Made by a program: the position numbers and the translations under genes. Shown piece by piece: positions 1 through 8,937 of a stretch of DNA of 64,000 nt (position 1 is the stretch's first letter; every line of letters starts with the position of its first letter). The notes beneath the pieces were generated by a model. That model did no database searches and was not told the origin of the DNA. It saw nothing but the letters and a program-made list of their open reading frames with translations. The stretch is taken from positions 62,001-126,000 of the forward strand of contig JAUNWI010000002.1 in assembly GCA_030540395.1 (NCBI GenBank), read 5' to 3'. This DNA is from Phascolarctobacterium sp. (GTDB lineage: Bacteria; Bacillota; Negativicutes; Acidaminococcales; Acidaminococcaceae).

Positions 1-2
1 TG

Positions 3-1103
3 GATGATATTGAGGAGATTATGCGCGCCCTGCCCAGCGAGCGTCAAACCCTGCTCTTTTCCGCAACCATGCCCCGTCCCATCCTGAGCCTAACCAAAAA
101 ATACATGCGTGCGCCCAAGAACGTGACCGTATCCAAGGAAGAGCTCACTGTTCCCTTAATCGAGCAGTATTATTTTGAAACTAAGGACAAGGTGGAGGGT
201 CTCTGCCGCCTGCTGGATGCAGAAATCGATGGCAAGCTCATCATCTTCTGCCGCACCAAAAAGGGCGTGGATGATTTGTCCATCGCTCTCTCCAGCCGTG
301 GTTATATGGCCGAGGGCTTGCACGGCGACTTGAGCCAAAACCAGCGCGACCGCGTGATGAAAAAATTCCGCGAGGGCGCCTGTGATGTGCTTATCGCTAC
401 CGATGTGGCTGCCCGCGGCATCGATGTGGACAATATTACCCACGTTATCAACTTTGATATTCCTCAAGACCCGGAAAGCTATGTACACCGTATTGGTCGT
501 ACCGGTCGTGCGGGCAATACGGGTGTGGCTATGACCTTTATCACTCCCCGTGAGTTCCGTCAATTAAAGCTCATCGAGCGTATGGTAAAGACCAAAATCC
601 AACGCCGTCAGCTGCCCACTGCTGCTAACGTAATCGAGCGTCAGCGTGACCAAATCATCAGCAAGATGCAAACCGTGCTGGAGCTCAATGCATACCATGA
701 TTACATGCCCATAGCAGAAAGCCTTTTGGATGATTACAGCGCTGAGGAGGTTGCTGCCGCAGCCCTGAAGCTGATGCAGGAGGGCGTGAAGGCTCTGGAG
801 GCACCCCAAGAGGATGTGCTGGCCAAGGATTTGCAAAACACCGGCGGTCGTCCTGGCATGGTGCGCCTGTTTATGAATGTGGGCCGCAGCCAAAAGATTA
901 TGGTGAAGGATATTGTGAGCACCATTGCCATCGAGGCTGATATTCCGGCTCGCGATATCGGTTTGATTAATATTTATGACAAATTTACCTTTGTAGAGGT
1001 GCCCGAGGATGTGGCTGAGAAGGTTATTGGCGCGATGCACAAGAACTTTATTAAAGGCTACCGCATCAACATCGAGCCCGCAAAGGTAAGAGAAAGAAGA
1101 TAA
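3..1103 (+). CDS. DEAD-box RNA helicase, C-terminal part (5' end outside window)
   Basis: The reading frame is open from base 3, so the start and the Walker A and DEAD motifs lie before the window. Visible helicase motifs are SAT (LLFSATMP), motif IV (LIIFCRTK), motif V (ATDVAARGID) and motif VI (HRIGRTGRAG), which complete the second RecA-like domain. The last ~75 residues (from GGRPGMVRLFMNVG) resemble the DbpA/CsdA-type RNA-binding domain, placing it with DeaD/CshA/DbpA helicases that remodel structured RNA or assist ribosome assembly. HflX, a ribosome-associated GTPase, follows after 29 bases. The subfamily cannot be fixed without the N-terminus. Confidence 0.93.
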   Translation, partial: DDIEEIMRALPSERQTLLFSATMPRPILSLTKKYMRAPKNVTVSKEELTVPLIEQYYFETKDKVEGLCRLLDAEIDGKLIIFCRTKKGVDDLSIALSSRGYMAEGLHGDLSQNQRDRVMKKFREGACDVLIATDVAARGIDVDNITHVINFDIPQDPESYVHRIGRTGRAGNTGVAMTFITPREFRQLKLIERMVKTKIQRRQLPTAANVIERQRDQIISKMQTVLELNAYHDYMPIAESLLDDYSAEEVAAAALKLMQEGVKALEAPQEDVLAKDLQNTGGRPGMVRLFMNVGRSQKIMVKDIVSTIAIEADIPARDIGLINIYDKFTFVEVPEDVAEKVIGAMHKNFIKGYRINIEPAKVRERR

Positions 1104-1132
1104 AATAAAATATAGATGAGGGGGGATCCCCA

Positions 1133-2959
1133 ATGGCACAGAACGAAATTTACGGCAACCTGAAGGGTATCCGTAATTCTGTAATAGACGAATTGAAAAC
1201 CTTTTATGATATCCGCCTAGAAAACGGGCAGCTGCTTACTGCGGAGCTGGCTGCCCGCATGGCTGATGTGACGGACTTTATCAACCGCGAGGTGTCCGTT
1301 TACATCAGCCGCAGCGGCCAGGTCCTGGCCGTCGCCGTAGGCGACGACCAAAGCGTGGAGCTGCCCGCCATTGATGGCCGCCGGGGTAGCAGCCGTTTGT
1401 GTGGTGTGCGCTGCGTGCACACCCATCCCAACGGCAACCCTGCCCTGAGCGGCGTGGATATCAGTGCTTTGAAAAATAAGCGCTTCGACGCCATGGTGGC
1501 CATTGGCGTCGTGGCGCCTGATTTTGCTCAAAGCACCATCACCTTTGGCATGATTACCGGCATTGACGAAAATGAGCAGTACACCGTGGAATGCTATGGC
1601 CCCGCTACCCTAGAGCAGGCCGAGGGCATTTTCTTCCCCAACCTTGTGGCCATGGTGGAGCGCATCTTGGACAAGCAAGCTGGTACAGCCAGCTTGGCGC
1701 AAAGCGCCGAGCGCGCCATTTTGGTGGGCATGGAATACGCCGGCGGAGCCAGCCAGCTGGGCTGGACGCCGGAGGACTCACTTGAGGAGCTCAAGCAGCT
1801 GGCTGATACCGCCGGCGCGGAGGTTGTGGCCAAGTTCCTGCAAAAGCGACCCAAGCCCGACCCGGCCTTTTTCATCGGCCGGGGCAAGGTGCAGGAGCTG
1901 GCACTATATGTGCAGCAGGAAAATATTGACCTGTGCATCTTCGACGATGAGCTATCTCCTGCCCAACAGCGCAATATCGAGCAGGCCATGGGCGTGCGTG
2001 TCCTCGACCGCACCGCCCTGATTTTGGACATCTTTGCCCAGCGTGCCCGCACTAACGAGGGCAAGCTGCAGGTAGAGCTGGCCCAGCTGCAATACACCTT
2101 GCCGCGCATTATGGGCAAGGGCCTGGCGCTGTCGCGCCTTGGCGGCGGCATCGGCACCCGCGGCCCCGGTGAAACCAAGCTGGAGGTGGACCGCCGCCGC
2201 ATCCGCGACCGCATCGCCTTCATCAAGGAATGCATTGGCAAGGTGAAAAATGTGCGCACTCTGCACCGTGCAGGTCGCGCCAAGGCCAGCGTACCTACGG
2301 TGAGCCTTGTGGGCTACACCAACGCCGGCAAATCCACTTTGCTCAACACGTTGACTAATTCCGACATTTACGCCAAGGACCAGCTTTTTGCTACGTTGGA
2401 CCCAACTACCCGTCAGCTGGAGCTGCCCCATAAGCAGCAGGCCATTTTGACGGACACCGTTGGCTTTATTCAACGCTTGCCCCATCAGCTGGTGGCTGCC
2501 TTCCAGTCCACCTTGGAGGAAGTAGTGGAGGCGGACGTTCTGCTCCACGTTATCGACGTGAGCCACGAGCTGTACAAGGAGCAAAGCAATGCTGTGTACC
2601 ACGTGCTAAACGAGCTTGGTGCTAAGGACAAAACTATTATCACGGTTTATAATAAAATCGACAAGCTGCCCCCTGACAGCGCGCTGCCGGAGCGTTTGGC
2701 GAAGGAAGAAAACGCTATTTGCATTAGCGCCAAGGCGGGCCTCAATTTGGACGGCCTTTTAGAGCTCATTGCCGAAAACCTAAAGCTGAAGGCAGTGGAG
2801 GAAAGCTTCCTCGTTCCCTATAGTGATTCTGCCGCCGTATCCCGCCTGCATGCCGCCGGCACAGTGCTGGAGCAGGAATATCTGGCTGAGGGCACTTTGC
2901 TCAAGGTGCGCATGGAGGCCGAGCAGGTGGCCGAATTCGAAGAATATCTCAAAAAATAA
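1133..2959 (+). CDS. hflX: GTPase HflX with JAMM/MPN-like N-terminal domain
   Basis: 608 residues, clearly longer than the ~420 residues of classical HflX. The C-terminal two thirds are HflX: the Gly-rich segment GGGIGTRGPGETKLEVDRR, G1 GYTNAGKST near residue 391, G3 DTVGF, G4 NKID and G5 SAK. HflX binds the ribosome and splits or rescues stalled 70S particles. The first ~190 residues carry a JAMM-like signature: E53 in a RadC-like REV strand, then H96-T-H98, seven residues, S106, two residues, D109. This fits the metal site of MPN/RadC-like peptidase folds. The start has AGGGGGGATC upstream as ribosome-binding site. The HflX assignment is secure; activity of the N-terminal domain is inference. 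Confidence 0.95.
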   Translation: MAQNEIYGNLKGIRNSVIDELKTFYDIRLENGQLLTAELAARMADVTDFINREVSVYISRSGQVLAVAVGDDQSVELPAIDGRRGSSRLCGVRCVHTHPNGNPALSGVDISALKNKRFDAMVAIGVVAPDFAQSTITFGMITGIDENEQYTVECYGPATLEQAEGIFFPNLVAMVERILDKQAGTASLAQSAERAILVGMEYAGGASQLGWTPEDSLEELKQLADTAGAEVVAKFLQKRPKPDPAFFIGRGKVQELALYVQQENIDLCIFDDELSPAQQRNIEQAMGVRVLDRTALILDIFAQRARTNEGKLQVELAQLQYTLPRIMGKGLALSRLGGGIGTRGPGETKLEVDRRRIRDRIAFIKECIGKVKNVRTLHRAGRAKASVPTVSLVGYTNAGKSTLLNTLTNSDIYAKDQLFATLDPTTRQLELPHKQQAILTDTVGFIQRLPHQLVAAFQSTLEEVVEADVLLHVIDVSHELYKEQSNAVYHVLNELGAKDKTIITVYNKIDKLPPDSALPERLAKEENAICISAKAGLNLDGLLELIAENLKLKAVEESFLVPYSDSAAVSRLHAAGTVLEQEYLAEGTLLKVRMEAEQVAEFEEYLKK

Positions 2960-2968
2960 GTATGTAAG

Positions 2969-4222
2969 GTGAATGATTTGACAGAAGTAGATTATCAAGC
3001 AATAGAAGCATATGCCTTGGCCGAGGTGGCCAAGCACGCTCCGGAGCTGGAAGCTGCAGCTCTGGTGAATACTGAAAAGGTTATTACCGCCTTTCGCAAT
3101 AATATGGTCAGCGATTATTATCTTAAGCCCACCACCGGCTATGGCTATAGCGATGTGGGTCGCGACACGCTGGATTTGATTTATGCGGAAATCTTTAAGA
3201 CGGAGGCCGCTTTGGTGCGCTCCCAATTCGTCAGTGGTACCCATGCGCTGGCTGTGGCTCTGTTGGGCAATTTGCGCCCCGGCGACGAGCTCATTGGCCT
3301 CACCGGCACTCCCTATGACACCATGCAGTCCATCATCGGATATCCCGTAAAAACCAAGGGCAGCTTGGTGGATTTGGGCGTGACCTATAAGGAGCTGCCC
3401 ATGAGCGGGGAGCAGGTGGACCTTGAGGCCGTGAAAAAGATTGTTACCAAAAACACTAAGATGGTGCATATCCAACGCTCCTGCGGCTATAGCAGTCTGC
3501 GTAAAACCATCAGCGTGGCAGAAATTGGCCGCATTATTGCTGCTGCCAAGGAAGTCAACCCGGATGTAATCGCCTATGTGGACAACTGCTACGGCGAGTT
3601 TATCGAAAAGCAGGAGCCCACGGAGGTTGGGGCGGACATTATGGCCGGCTCCTTGATTAAAAACCTAGGTGGTGGCCTGGCTCCCACAGGTGGCTACATT
3701 GTGGGCCGTGCGGATTTGGTAGAGAATGCTTCCTATCGCTTGACGGCGCCGGGACTGGGTGGAGAGATGGGGGCTACCCTGGGCGATACCCAGCGTGAAT
3801 TTTATCAAGGCCTGTTCCTCGCTCCCCATGTGGTGCAGCAGGCTGTAAAGACGGCGATTTTTGCGGCGGCTGTGTTCCAAAAGCTGGGCTACGAGGTGAA
3901 GCCACTGCCTCAGGAAGCACGTCACGACATTATTCAGGCCATTAAGCTGGAAAGCAAGCAGCGCCTGTGCGATTTTTGCATCGCTATTCAAAGCAATTCG
4001 CCGGTGGATGCTCATGTGGCGCCGGTACCGGCGCCGCTGCCGGGATATCAGGATGATATCGTGATGGCGGCGGGCACATTTGTACAGGGTGCGTCCATTG
4101 AGCTTAGCGCTGACGGCCCCTGCCGCGAGCCCTATAACGTGTTCTTCCAGGGCGGCTTAACCTTCGAGCACGGCAGACTCGCCATTATGGCCGCCGCAAA
4201 GAGAGTAGGGCCGAAAAACTAG
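2969..4222 (+). CDS. Methionine gamma-lyase-family PLP protein (YnbB/aluminium-resistance type)
   Basis: 417 residues with a fold-type I PLP enzyme layout. The likely Schiff-base lysine is in GSLIKNLGGG, followed by the GGYIVGR segment; an upstream cofactor-binding stretch contains YVDNCYGEF. Length and motifs match the Met_gamma_lyase/aluminium-resistance family, which is found next to hflX in Firmicutes (Bacillus ynbA-ynbB), exactly as here with a 9-base gap. The start is GTG; no ATG in frame lies near it. The real substrate of this family is not settled, so I do not call it a methionine lyase. Confidence 0.88.
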   Translation: MNDLTEVDYQAIEAYALAEVAKHAPELEAAALVNTEKVITAFRNNMVSDYYLKPTTGYGYSDVGRDTLDLIYAEIFKTEAALVRSQFVSGTHALAVALLGNLRPGDELIGLTGTPYDTMQSIIGYPVKTKGSLVDLGVTYKELPMSGEQVDLEAVKKIVTKNTKMVHIQRSCGYSSLRKTISVAEIGRIIAAAKEVNPDVIAYVDNCYGEFIEKQEPTEVGADIMAGSLIKNLGGGLAPTGGYIVGRADLVENASYRLTAPGLGGEMGATLGDTQREFYQGLFLAPHVVQQAVKTAIFAAAVFQKLGYEVKPLPQEARHDIIQAIKLESKQRLCDFCIAIQSNSPVDAHVAPVPAPLPGYQDDIVMAAGTFVQGASIELSADGPCREPYNVFFQGGLTFEHGRLAIMAAAKRVGPKN

Positions 4223-4223
4223 A

Positions 4224-4421
4224 ATCCATAAATAGCAATCATCAGGCTCGCGGTGATTTTCTTAACGCAAATTTCGTGGGGTTCAATTGGCCTCTGCGGG
4301 GTACTATTTGTCTCGCAAAACAATATACGTTTTCGAACCCTTGAGGCCATTGTACCAAGCCACTCATTTGCTAAAAATCACAGCTCACCTGCTGATTACT
4401 AATTACTGGATCCATAAATAG
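4224..4421. repeat. MITE-like inverted-repeat element, copy A
   Basis: A non-coding element in the gap after the PLP gene. Its ends are imperfect inverted repeats of about 26 bases (4235-4260 and 4373-4399), agreeing at about 20 positions. It is bracketed by a 12-base direct repeat ATCCATAAATAG at 4224-4235 and 4410-4421, which may be a target duplication. Two internal blocks, around TTCTTAACGC (4259) and TTTTCGAA (4330), recur in the same order and spacing at 54.9-55.1 kb. No ORF fits inside, so if mobile it would need a transposase in trans. Confidence 0.7.
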
Positions 4422-4446
4422 TATCTCCGATTCTAAGGAGTTGATT

Positions 4447-4920
4447 ATGATGAATAATATGACCATTTGTAATTATATTGTGGGTGTTGTGGGCATGGTG
4501 CTGGGCGCACTGATTATGAGTGCTGCGGCGGCCTTCCCCATGCAATTCACCGAAAACGGCCCTGGCCCCGGCTTTTGGCCCTTCAGCCTTGGCTGCGCCT
4601 TGGCCGTGGCAGCACTGGTGCTCCTCGCCTTTACCTTTATGAAGCGCGCCGATTTGGCGCAGCAAAAGGTGAACCTGACCACCACTGCCAACAAACGTGT
4701 CTATATTATGATGGGACTAGTGGTACTCTTTTGCGTTTTCATCAACCTGCTGGGCTTTTACCCCGCAGCGGCGCTGCTCATCATCGCCACCATGAAGCTT
4801 ATGGACTACCACGACAAAAAGGGAATCATACTGACTACGGTGCTAACCCTAGCCTTTATCTATCTTGTTTTTGGCGTACTGCTGCACACCAAAATGCCGC
4901 AGTCCATATTCTTGTCCTAG
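4447..4920 (+). CDS. tctB: Tripartite tricarboxylate transporter small membrane subunit TctB
   Basis: 157 residues with four predicted membrane segments, the usual TctB size and topology, including the PGPGFWPF stretch after the first hairpin. The ATG at 4447 is six bases after AAGGAG; a TTG six bases earlier abuts the Shine-Dalgarno sequence and is less likely. The tctA gene begins 12 bases after the stop. TctB and TctA form the membrane part of secondary carboxylate importers that need a periplasmic TctC protein; no tctC is present here. Confidence 0.9.
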   Translation: MMNNMTICNYIVGVVGMVLGALIMSAAAAFPMQFTENGPGPGFWPFSLGCALAVAALVLLAFTFMKRADLAQQKVNLTTTANKRVYIMMGLVVLFCVFINLLGFYPAAALLIIATMKLMDYHDKKGIILTTVLTLAFIYLVFGVLLHTKMPQSIFLS

Positions 4921-4932
4921 GAGGTCGCGGCA

Positions 4933-6414
4933 ATGGCAGATATCATTAGCGCATTAAATATGATTATGGTCCCCGTGAACCTGCTGGGCCTGGTAATGGG
5001 CGTGCTGGTGGGAATTGCCTTCGGCTGTATGCCGGGCCTGAGCGTTAACATGGGCTTGGCACTGCTCTTTCCCCTGGCCTTTACATTCCACGGCATCGGC
5101 GGCATCCTCATGCTGTTAGGTATTTACTGCGGTGCCATCTATGGCGGCAGCATCAGTGCGATTTTGCTAAAAACACCCGGTACACCGGCCTCCGTGGCCA
5201 CTACGCTGGATGGCTATCCCATGGCCACCAAGCTGCGCCAGCCCGGTCGTGCTTTAGGCCTGTCAACCATGGCAAGCACCTTCGGCGGCGTCTTCAGCAC
5301 CATTTGTCTCATCCTGCTGGCACCTCAGCTGGCGAAGGTGGCGCTGCAATTTTCTAAGCCGGAATACTTTGCGCTGGCTATTTTTGGTCTAAGCATTATT
5401 ACCAGCGTTTCCAGTGGCAGCGTGGTGAAGGGCATTATGGGCGGTCTTATTGGTCTCTTTTTAGCTACCGTGGGCATAGATGCTATGACCGGTACCATTC
5501 GCTTTACCCTGGACACCACCTATCTTTTAGGCGGCGTGTCCTTTATACCTATTTTGATTGGCGTTTTTGCCTTTGCTCAGGTTTTGGGCAGCATTGAAGA
5601 ATATTATCACAACGAGCGTAGCGAGCAGCACATGGTTATTGACCGCCTGCTGCCCTCCTTGGCGGATGTAAAGCGTGTTTTTACTACTCTTTTGCGCTCC
5701 TCCTTCATTGGCACCTTTATCGGCTGCGTACCCGGTACCGGCGGCGACATTGCCTCCTTTGTGTCCTATGACCAGGCCAAACGCTGGTCCAAGCATGGTA
5801 GCAACTTTGGCAACGGTGAGCCCGAGGGCATCTGCGCCTCCGAGGCCGGCAACAATGCGGTGTCCGGCGGTGCCTTCATCCCCGTGCTGACCCTGGGTAT
5901 TCCCGGCGATGGCGCTACAGCCATTATGATGGGTGCCCTCATGGTGCAGGGACTCCAGCCCGGACCATTGCTCTTTGTTGAAAAAGCTCCGGATGTATAC
6001 GCCATCTTCATCGGTCTGCTTTTGGCCAATCTGATTATGGGTATTATGGGCTTTAGCCTGATTCGCCTGTTCACCAAGGTGGTGAATGTGCCCGTGCATA
6101 TTTTATTGCCCATCATCGTGATGATGACCTTTGTAGGCACCTATTCCTACAACAATTCTCTTAACGATGTGTATCTGATGGTGGCTAGCGGCTTTTTAGG
6201 TTACTTCCTCAATAAGCTGGGCTTTTCCATGTCGGCCATCATTATCGGCATCATCTTGGGCGGCATGGCGGAGCAAAACTTCGTGGGCTCCCTGATTATG
6301 AGCGACGGCAATTTCAATATCTTCTACACCCGTCCTCTGTGCCTGTTCTTCCTGGTAGCGGCAGTGCTGTCGCTGCTGTCCCCTGTGCTGGGCAAGCTGT
6401 TCAAGAAGGCATAA
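4933..6414 (+). CDS. tctA: Tripartite tricarboxylate transporter large membrane subunit TctA
   Basis: 493 residues, highly hydrophobic with about 11-12 membrane segments, typical TctA length. The N-terminal GCMPGLSVNMG and the central GCVPGTGGDIASFVSYDQAKR segments are the two repeated TctA family signatures, and GIPGDGATAIMMGAL is a third conserved glycine-rich stretch. AGGAGGTCG precedes the ATG. It is co-transcribed with tctB. The substrate cannot be read from sequence; citrate, tartrate or another carboxylate is possible. Confidence 0.94.
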   Translation: MADIISALNMIMVPVNLLGLVMGVLVGIAFGCMPGLSVNMGLALLFPLAFTFHGIGGILMLLGIYCGAIYGGSISAILLKTPGTPASVATTLDGYPMATKLRQPGRALGLSTMASTFGGVFSTICLILLAPQLAKVALQFSKPEYFALAIFGLSIITSVSSGSVVKGIMGGLIGLFLATVGIDAMTGTIRFTLDTTYLLGGVSFIPILIGVFAFAQVLGSIEEYYHNERSEQHMVIDRLLPSLADVKRVFTTLLRSSFIGTFIGCVPGTGGDIASFVSYDQAKRWSKHGSNFGNGEPEGICASEAGNNAVSGGAFIPVLTLGIPGDGATAIMMGALMVQGLQPGPLLFVEKAPDVYAIFIGLLLANLIMGIMGFSLIRLFTKVVNVPVHILLPIIVMMTFVGTYSYNNSLNDVYLMVASGFLGYFLNKLGFSMSAIIIGIILGGMAEQNFVGSLIMSDGNFNIFYTRPLCLFFLVAAVLSLLSPVLGKLFKKA

Positions 6415-6483
6415 GTTAATTGTAAACATTTCTTTCGGGAAACATTACTCATAAAATTTCATCACTTTTTTCTTAAATAATTA

Positions 6484-6522
6484 ACGCCTCCGCCAGTAGT
6501 TTCAAAACTGTAGCGGAGGCGT
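6484..6522. terminator. Strong hairpin after tctA (possible terminator)
   Basis: ACGCCTCCGC pairs with GCGGAGGCGT across a 19-base loop that itself contains a small CAGT/ACTG stem. No U-run follows on the plus strand, so termination is uncertain. Confidence 0.45.
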
Positions 6523-6528
6523 ATTGCT

Positions 6529-6556
6529 TTGCAAAAAAGACGTTACGGGTTATAAT
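6529..6556 (+). promoter_or_regulatory. Sigma-A-type promoter for the acetyltransferase gene
   Basis: TTGCAA, 16 bases, TATAAT, placed 35 bases before the start codon of the acetyltransferase. Confidence 0.6.
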
Positions 6557-6590
6557 AGGAGTAAGAGATATTTTTGAGGGGGCATGTAAT

Positions 6591-7082
6591 TTGTATATAC
6601 GCACTGCAACAATGGCTGACTTGGATAAGGTAGCCCAGGTAGAGGCGGAATGCTTTTTGCCAGCGGAGGCTGCGACGAAGGAGGCTTTCGTGGGCCGCTT
6701 ACAGTTTTATGGTGACCATTTTTGGCTGTTGTTTGAGGATGAAAGCGAGGCTAAGCTCATCGGCTTTGTGGATGGCTTTGTGACTAATGAAGCCGATTTA
6801 ACGGATGAGATGTACGAAAGAGCGGAAATGCACGATGCAAAGGGCGCTTGGCAAATGATTTTTGGCCTGAATACGTTGCCTGCATATCGCTGTAAGGGCT
6901 ACGCCGGGATTTTAGTGGAGCAGGTTATTAAGGCGGCCCAAGAGCAGGGGCGCAAGGGCGTGGTGCTTACCTGCAAGGACAAGCTAGTGCATTATTATGC
7001 TAAATTTGGCTTTAAGGACGAGGGCATTTCCAGCTCCACCCATGGCAATGTGGTGTGGCACCAGATGCGCCTAGTATTCTAG
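6591..7082 (+). CDS. GNAT-family N-acetyltransferase
   Basis: 163 residues with a complete GNAT fold pattern: N-terminal YIRTATMADLDKVAQVEAECF, the acetyl-CoA-binding stretch around LPAYRCKGYAGILVEQVIKAAQ (motif A, residues ~104-125), and a C-terminal YYAKFGFKDEG. The start is TTG, chosen because GAGGGGG lies eight bases before it and no in-frame ATG is nearby. The acetyl acceptor is unknown. A gamma-glutamyltransferase-like gene follows after 17 bases, probably on the same transcript. Confidence 0.87.
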   Translation: MYIRTATMADLDKVAQVEAECFLPAEAATKEAFVGRLQFYGDHFWLLFEDESEAKLIGFVDGFVTNEADLTDEMYERAEMHDAKGAWQMIFGLNTLPAYRCKGYAGILVEQVIKAAQEQGRKGVVLTCKDKLVHYYAKFGFKDEGISSSTHGNVVWHQMRLVF

Positions 7083-7099
7083 ATGAGGGAGGACTACCC

Positions 7100-8716
7100 A
7101 TGAACTTCAATTTTAACGGACAGGATTATCCTTACACCTCCCGCCGCCGTGTAATTTATGGGCGGCGGGGCATGGTTTGCACCAGCCAGCCCCTGTCGGC
7201 GCAGGCTGGCCTTGCCATGCTGCAGCAAGGCGGCAACGCCATCGATGCCGCCATCGCTACAGCTATTTGCCAAACCATCGTGGAGCCCACCAATACGGGC
7301 CTGGGCAGTGACTGCTTTGCTCTTGTGTGGGTCAAGGACAAGCTTTATGGGATCAATGGTAGCGGCTACGCACCTACGCATTTGACGGCGGAGGCAGCCC
7401 GCGCCGCGGGCTGCACCGACAAAATTCCCTTTTTCGGCTGGGTGGCTATGACCATCCCAGGCGCCGCCGGCGCCTGGGCAGAGCTGCACAAGCGCTTTGG
7501 CAGGCTGCCCTTCGCCAAGCTCTTTGAGCCCGCCATCGATTATGCGCAAAACGGGTTCCCCGTTTCGCCCATCGTGGCACGCTTTTTGCAGGCGGGGTAC
7601 GAAAAATTCCTGCCCTACAAGGATAATCCCGCCATGCAGCATTGGTTCGAAACCTTTGCGCCGGGGGGCCATATTCCGAAAACAGGGGAGCTCATGCGCT
7701 TGCCGGACCACGCCAAAACGCTGCGCCTTTTGGCGTATAGCTATTGTGAAAGCCTGTATCGGGGCGAGCTGGCTGAAAAGATCGTAGAATTTAGTAAGCA
7801 AACCGGTGGCTATGTCACCTTAGAGGATTTTGCGGATTATCATCCTGAGTGGCAGGAGCCCATTCACATCAACTACCGTGGCTATGATGTGTGGGAAATG
7901 CCTCCCAATGGCCACGGCATCACTGCTTTAATGGCTTTGAATATCCTAAAAGGCTTTGACTTCCCCGAGAAAAACTGTGCCGAAACCTATCATAAGCAAA
8001 TCGAGGCCATGAAGCTGGCCTTTGCCGATGGCATGAAATACATTGCTGACCCCCGCTACATGCGTACCAAGGTGGAGGAGCTTTTGAGCGAGGAATACAC
8101 TAATGAGCGCCGCGCTTTGATTGGCGAAAAGGCGCTGGACCCTGTGCCGGGCACGCCCTTCTGCGGTGGCACGGTTTACCTTAACTCCGCCGACGATGAG
8201 GGCAACATGGTTTCCTTCATCCAGAGCAATTATAAGGACTTTGGCAGTGGCATTGTGCTGCCCGGCTATGGCTTAAACCTGAACTGTCGCGCTGCTGGCT
8301 TTAGCCTGGACCCCGAAAGTGACGACTTTTTGCTGCCCCGCAAAAAGCCTTATCATACCATTATTCCCGGCTTCCTCACCAAGGATGGCAAGGCAGTGGG
8401 TCCCTTTGGCGTCATGGGAGCCTATATGCAGCCCCAAGGTCATGTGCAGGTCGTAATGAATACGGTGGACTTTTTGCTTAATCCCCAAGCCAGTCTGGAC
8501 GCACCCCGTTGGCAGTGGATTGAGGGCAAGCGAATTTGGCTGGAGGACAGAGTGCCTGCGGCAATCATCGAGGATTTGCGCCGCCGTGGCCACGAAATCA
8601 CTGTCAAGAGCGATTATACCAGCTTTGGCCGCGGTGAAATCATTTGGCGTGATGACAACGGCATTTTGGCCGGCGCCACTGAGCCCCGCGCTGACGGCAC
8701 CGTCGCCGCTTGGTAA
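7100..8716 (+). CDS. Gamma-glutamyltransferase-family protein (YwrD type)
   Basis: 538 residues. N-terminal region has GMVCTSQPLSAQAGLAMLQQGGNAIDAAIA, the conserved opening of the family; GSGIVLPGYGLNL is the C-terminal active-site loop. Aligning on DDEGN, the Thr of CGGTVYL falls at the position of the E. coli autoprocessing nucleophile Thr391, but the next residues are Val-Tyr where E. coli has Thr-His, as in the YwrD branch. No signal peptide is visible, so it is probably cytoplasmic. ATG at 7100 has GGGAGGA seven bases upstream; an earlier in-frame start would overlap the preceding gene. Autoprocessing and activity are inference. Confidence 0.88.
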   Translation: MNFNFNGQDYPYTSRRRVIYGRRGMVCTSQPLSAQAGLAMLQQGGNAIDAAIATAICQTIVEPTNTGLGSDCFALVWVKDKLYGINGSGYAPTHLTAEAARAAGCTDKIPFFGWVAMTIPGAAGAWAELHKRFGRLPFAKLFEPAIDYAQNGFPVSPIVARFLQAGYEKFLPYKDNPAMQHWFETFAPGGHIPKTGELMRLPDHAKTLRLLAYSYCESLYRGELAEKIVEFSKQTGGYVTLEDFADYHPEWQEPIHINYRGYDVWEMPPNGHGITALMALNILKGFDFPEKNCAETYHKQIEAMKLAFADGMKYIADPRYMRTKVEELLSEEYTNERRALIGEKALDPVPGTPFCGGTVYLNSADDEGNMVSFIQSNYKDFGSGIVLPGYGLNLNCRAAGFSLDPESDDFLLPRKKPYHTIIPGFLTKDGKAVGPFGVMGAYMQPQGHVQVVMNTVDFLLNPQASLDAPRWQWIEGKRIWLEDRVPAAIIEDLRRRGHEITVKSDYTSFGRGEIIWRDDNGILAGATEPRADGTVAAW

Positions 8717-8727
8717 ACTAGCTCAGC

Positions 8728-8757
8728 AACCCCGCAGGTTATCCTGCGGGGTTTTTT
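8728..8757 (+). terminator. Intrinsic terminator
   Basis: AACCCCGCAGG/CCTGCGGGGTT perfect 11-bp stem with TTAT loop followed by a U-run, directly after the gamma-glutamyltransferase gene. Confidence 0.92.
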
Positions 8758-8855
8758 ATGCCTGCTGTCTTTTACCAACCTAGAAAATAAATAAGTTTTG
8801 CACTTGTCAAATTGATGTTGCTTCATTTAAAGAGAGGCGCTTTGACAAAAATAAA

Positions 8856-8884
8856 TTGGCATTTGTGTAAAAATATAGTATAAT
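8856..8884 (+). promoter_or_regulatory. Promoter of the first hybrid kinase operon
   Basis: TTGGCA, 17 bases, TATAAT. A TTGACA at 8841 lies too far from this -10 to pair with it. Confidence 0.65.
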
Positions 8885-8937
8885 ATTATAGTATAAGGGG
8901 AACTATACCCTAATGCTATTACAGGGGACTATCTATT

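Noticed and set aside
8841..8846. TTGACA as -35 of the first hybrid kinase
   Set aside because: The only good -10 is 32 bases away; TTGGCA at 8856 fits with 17-base spacing.
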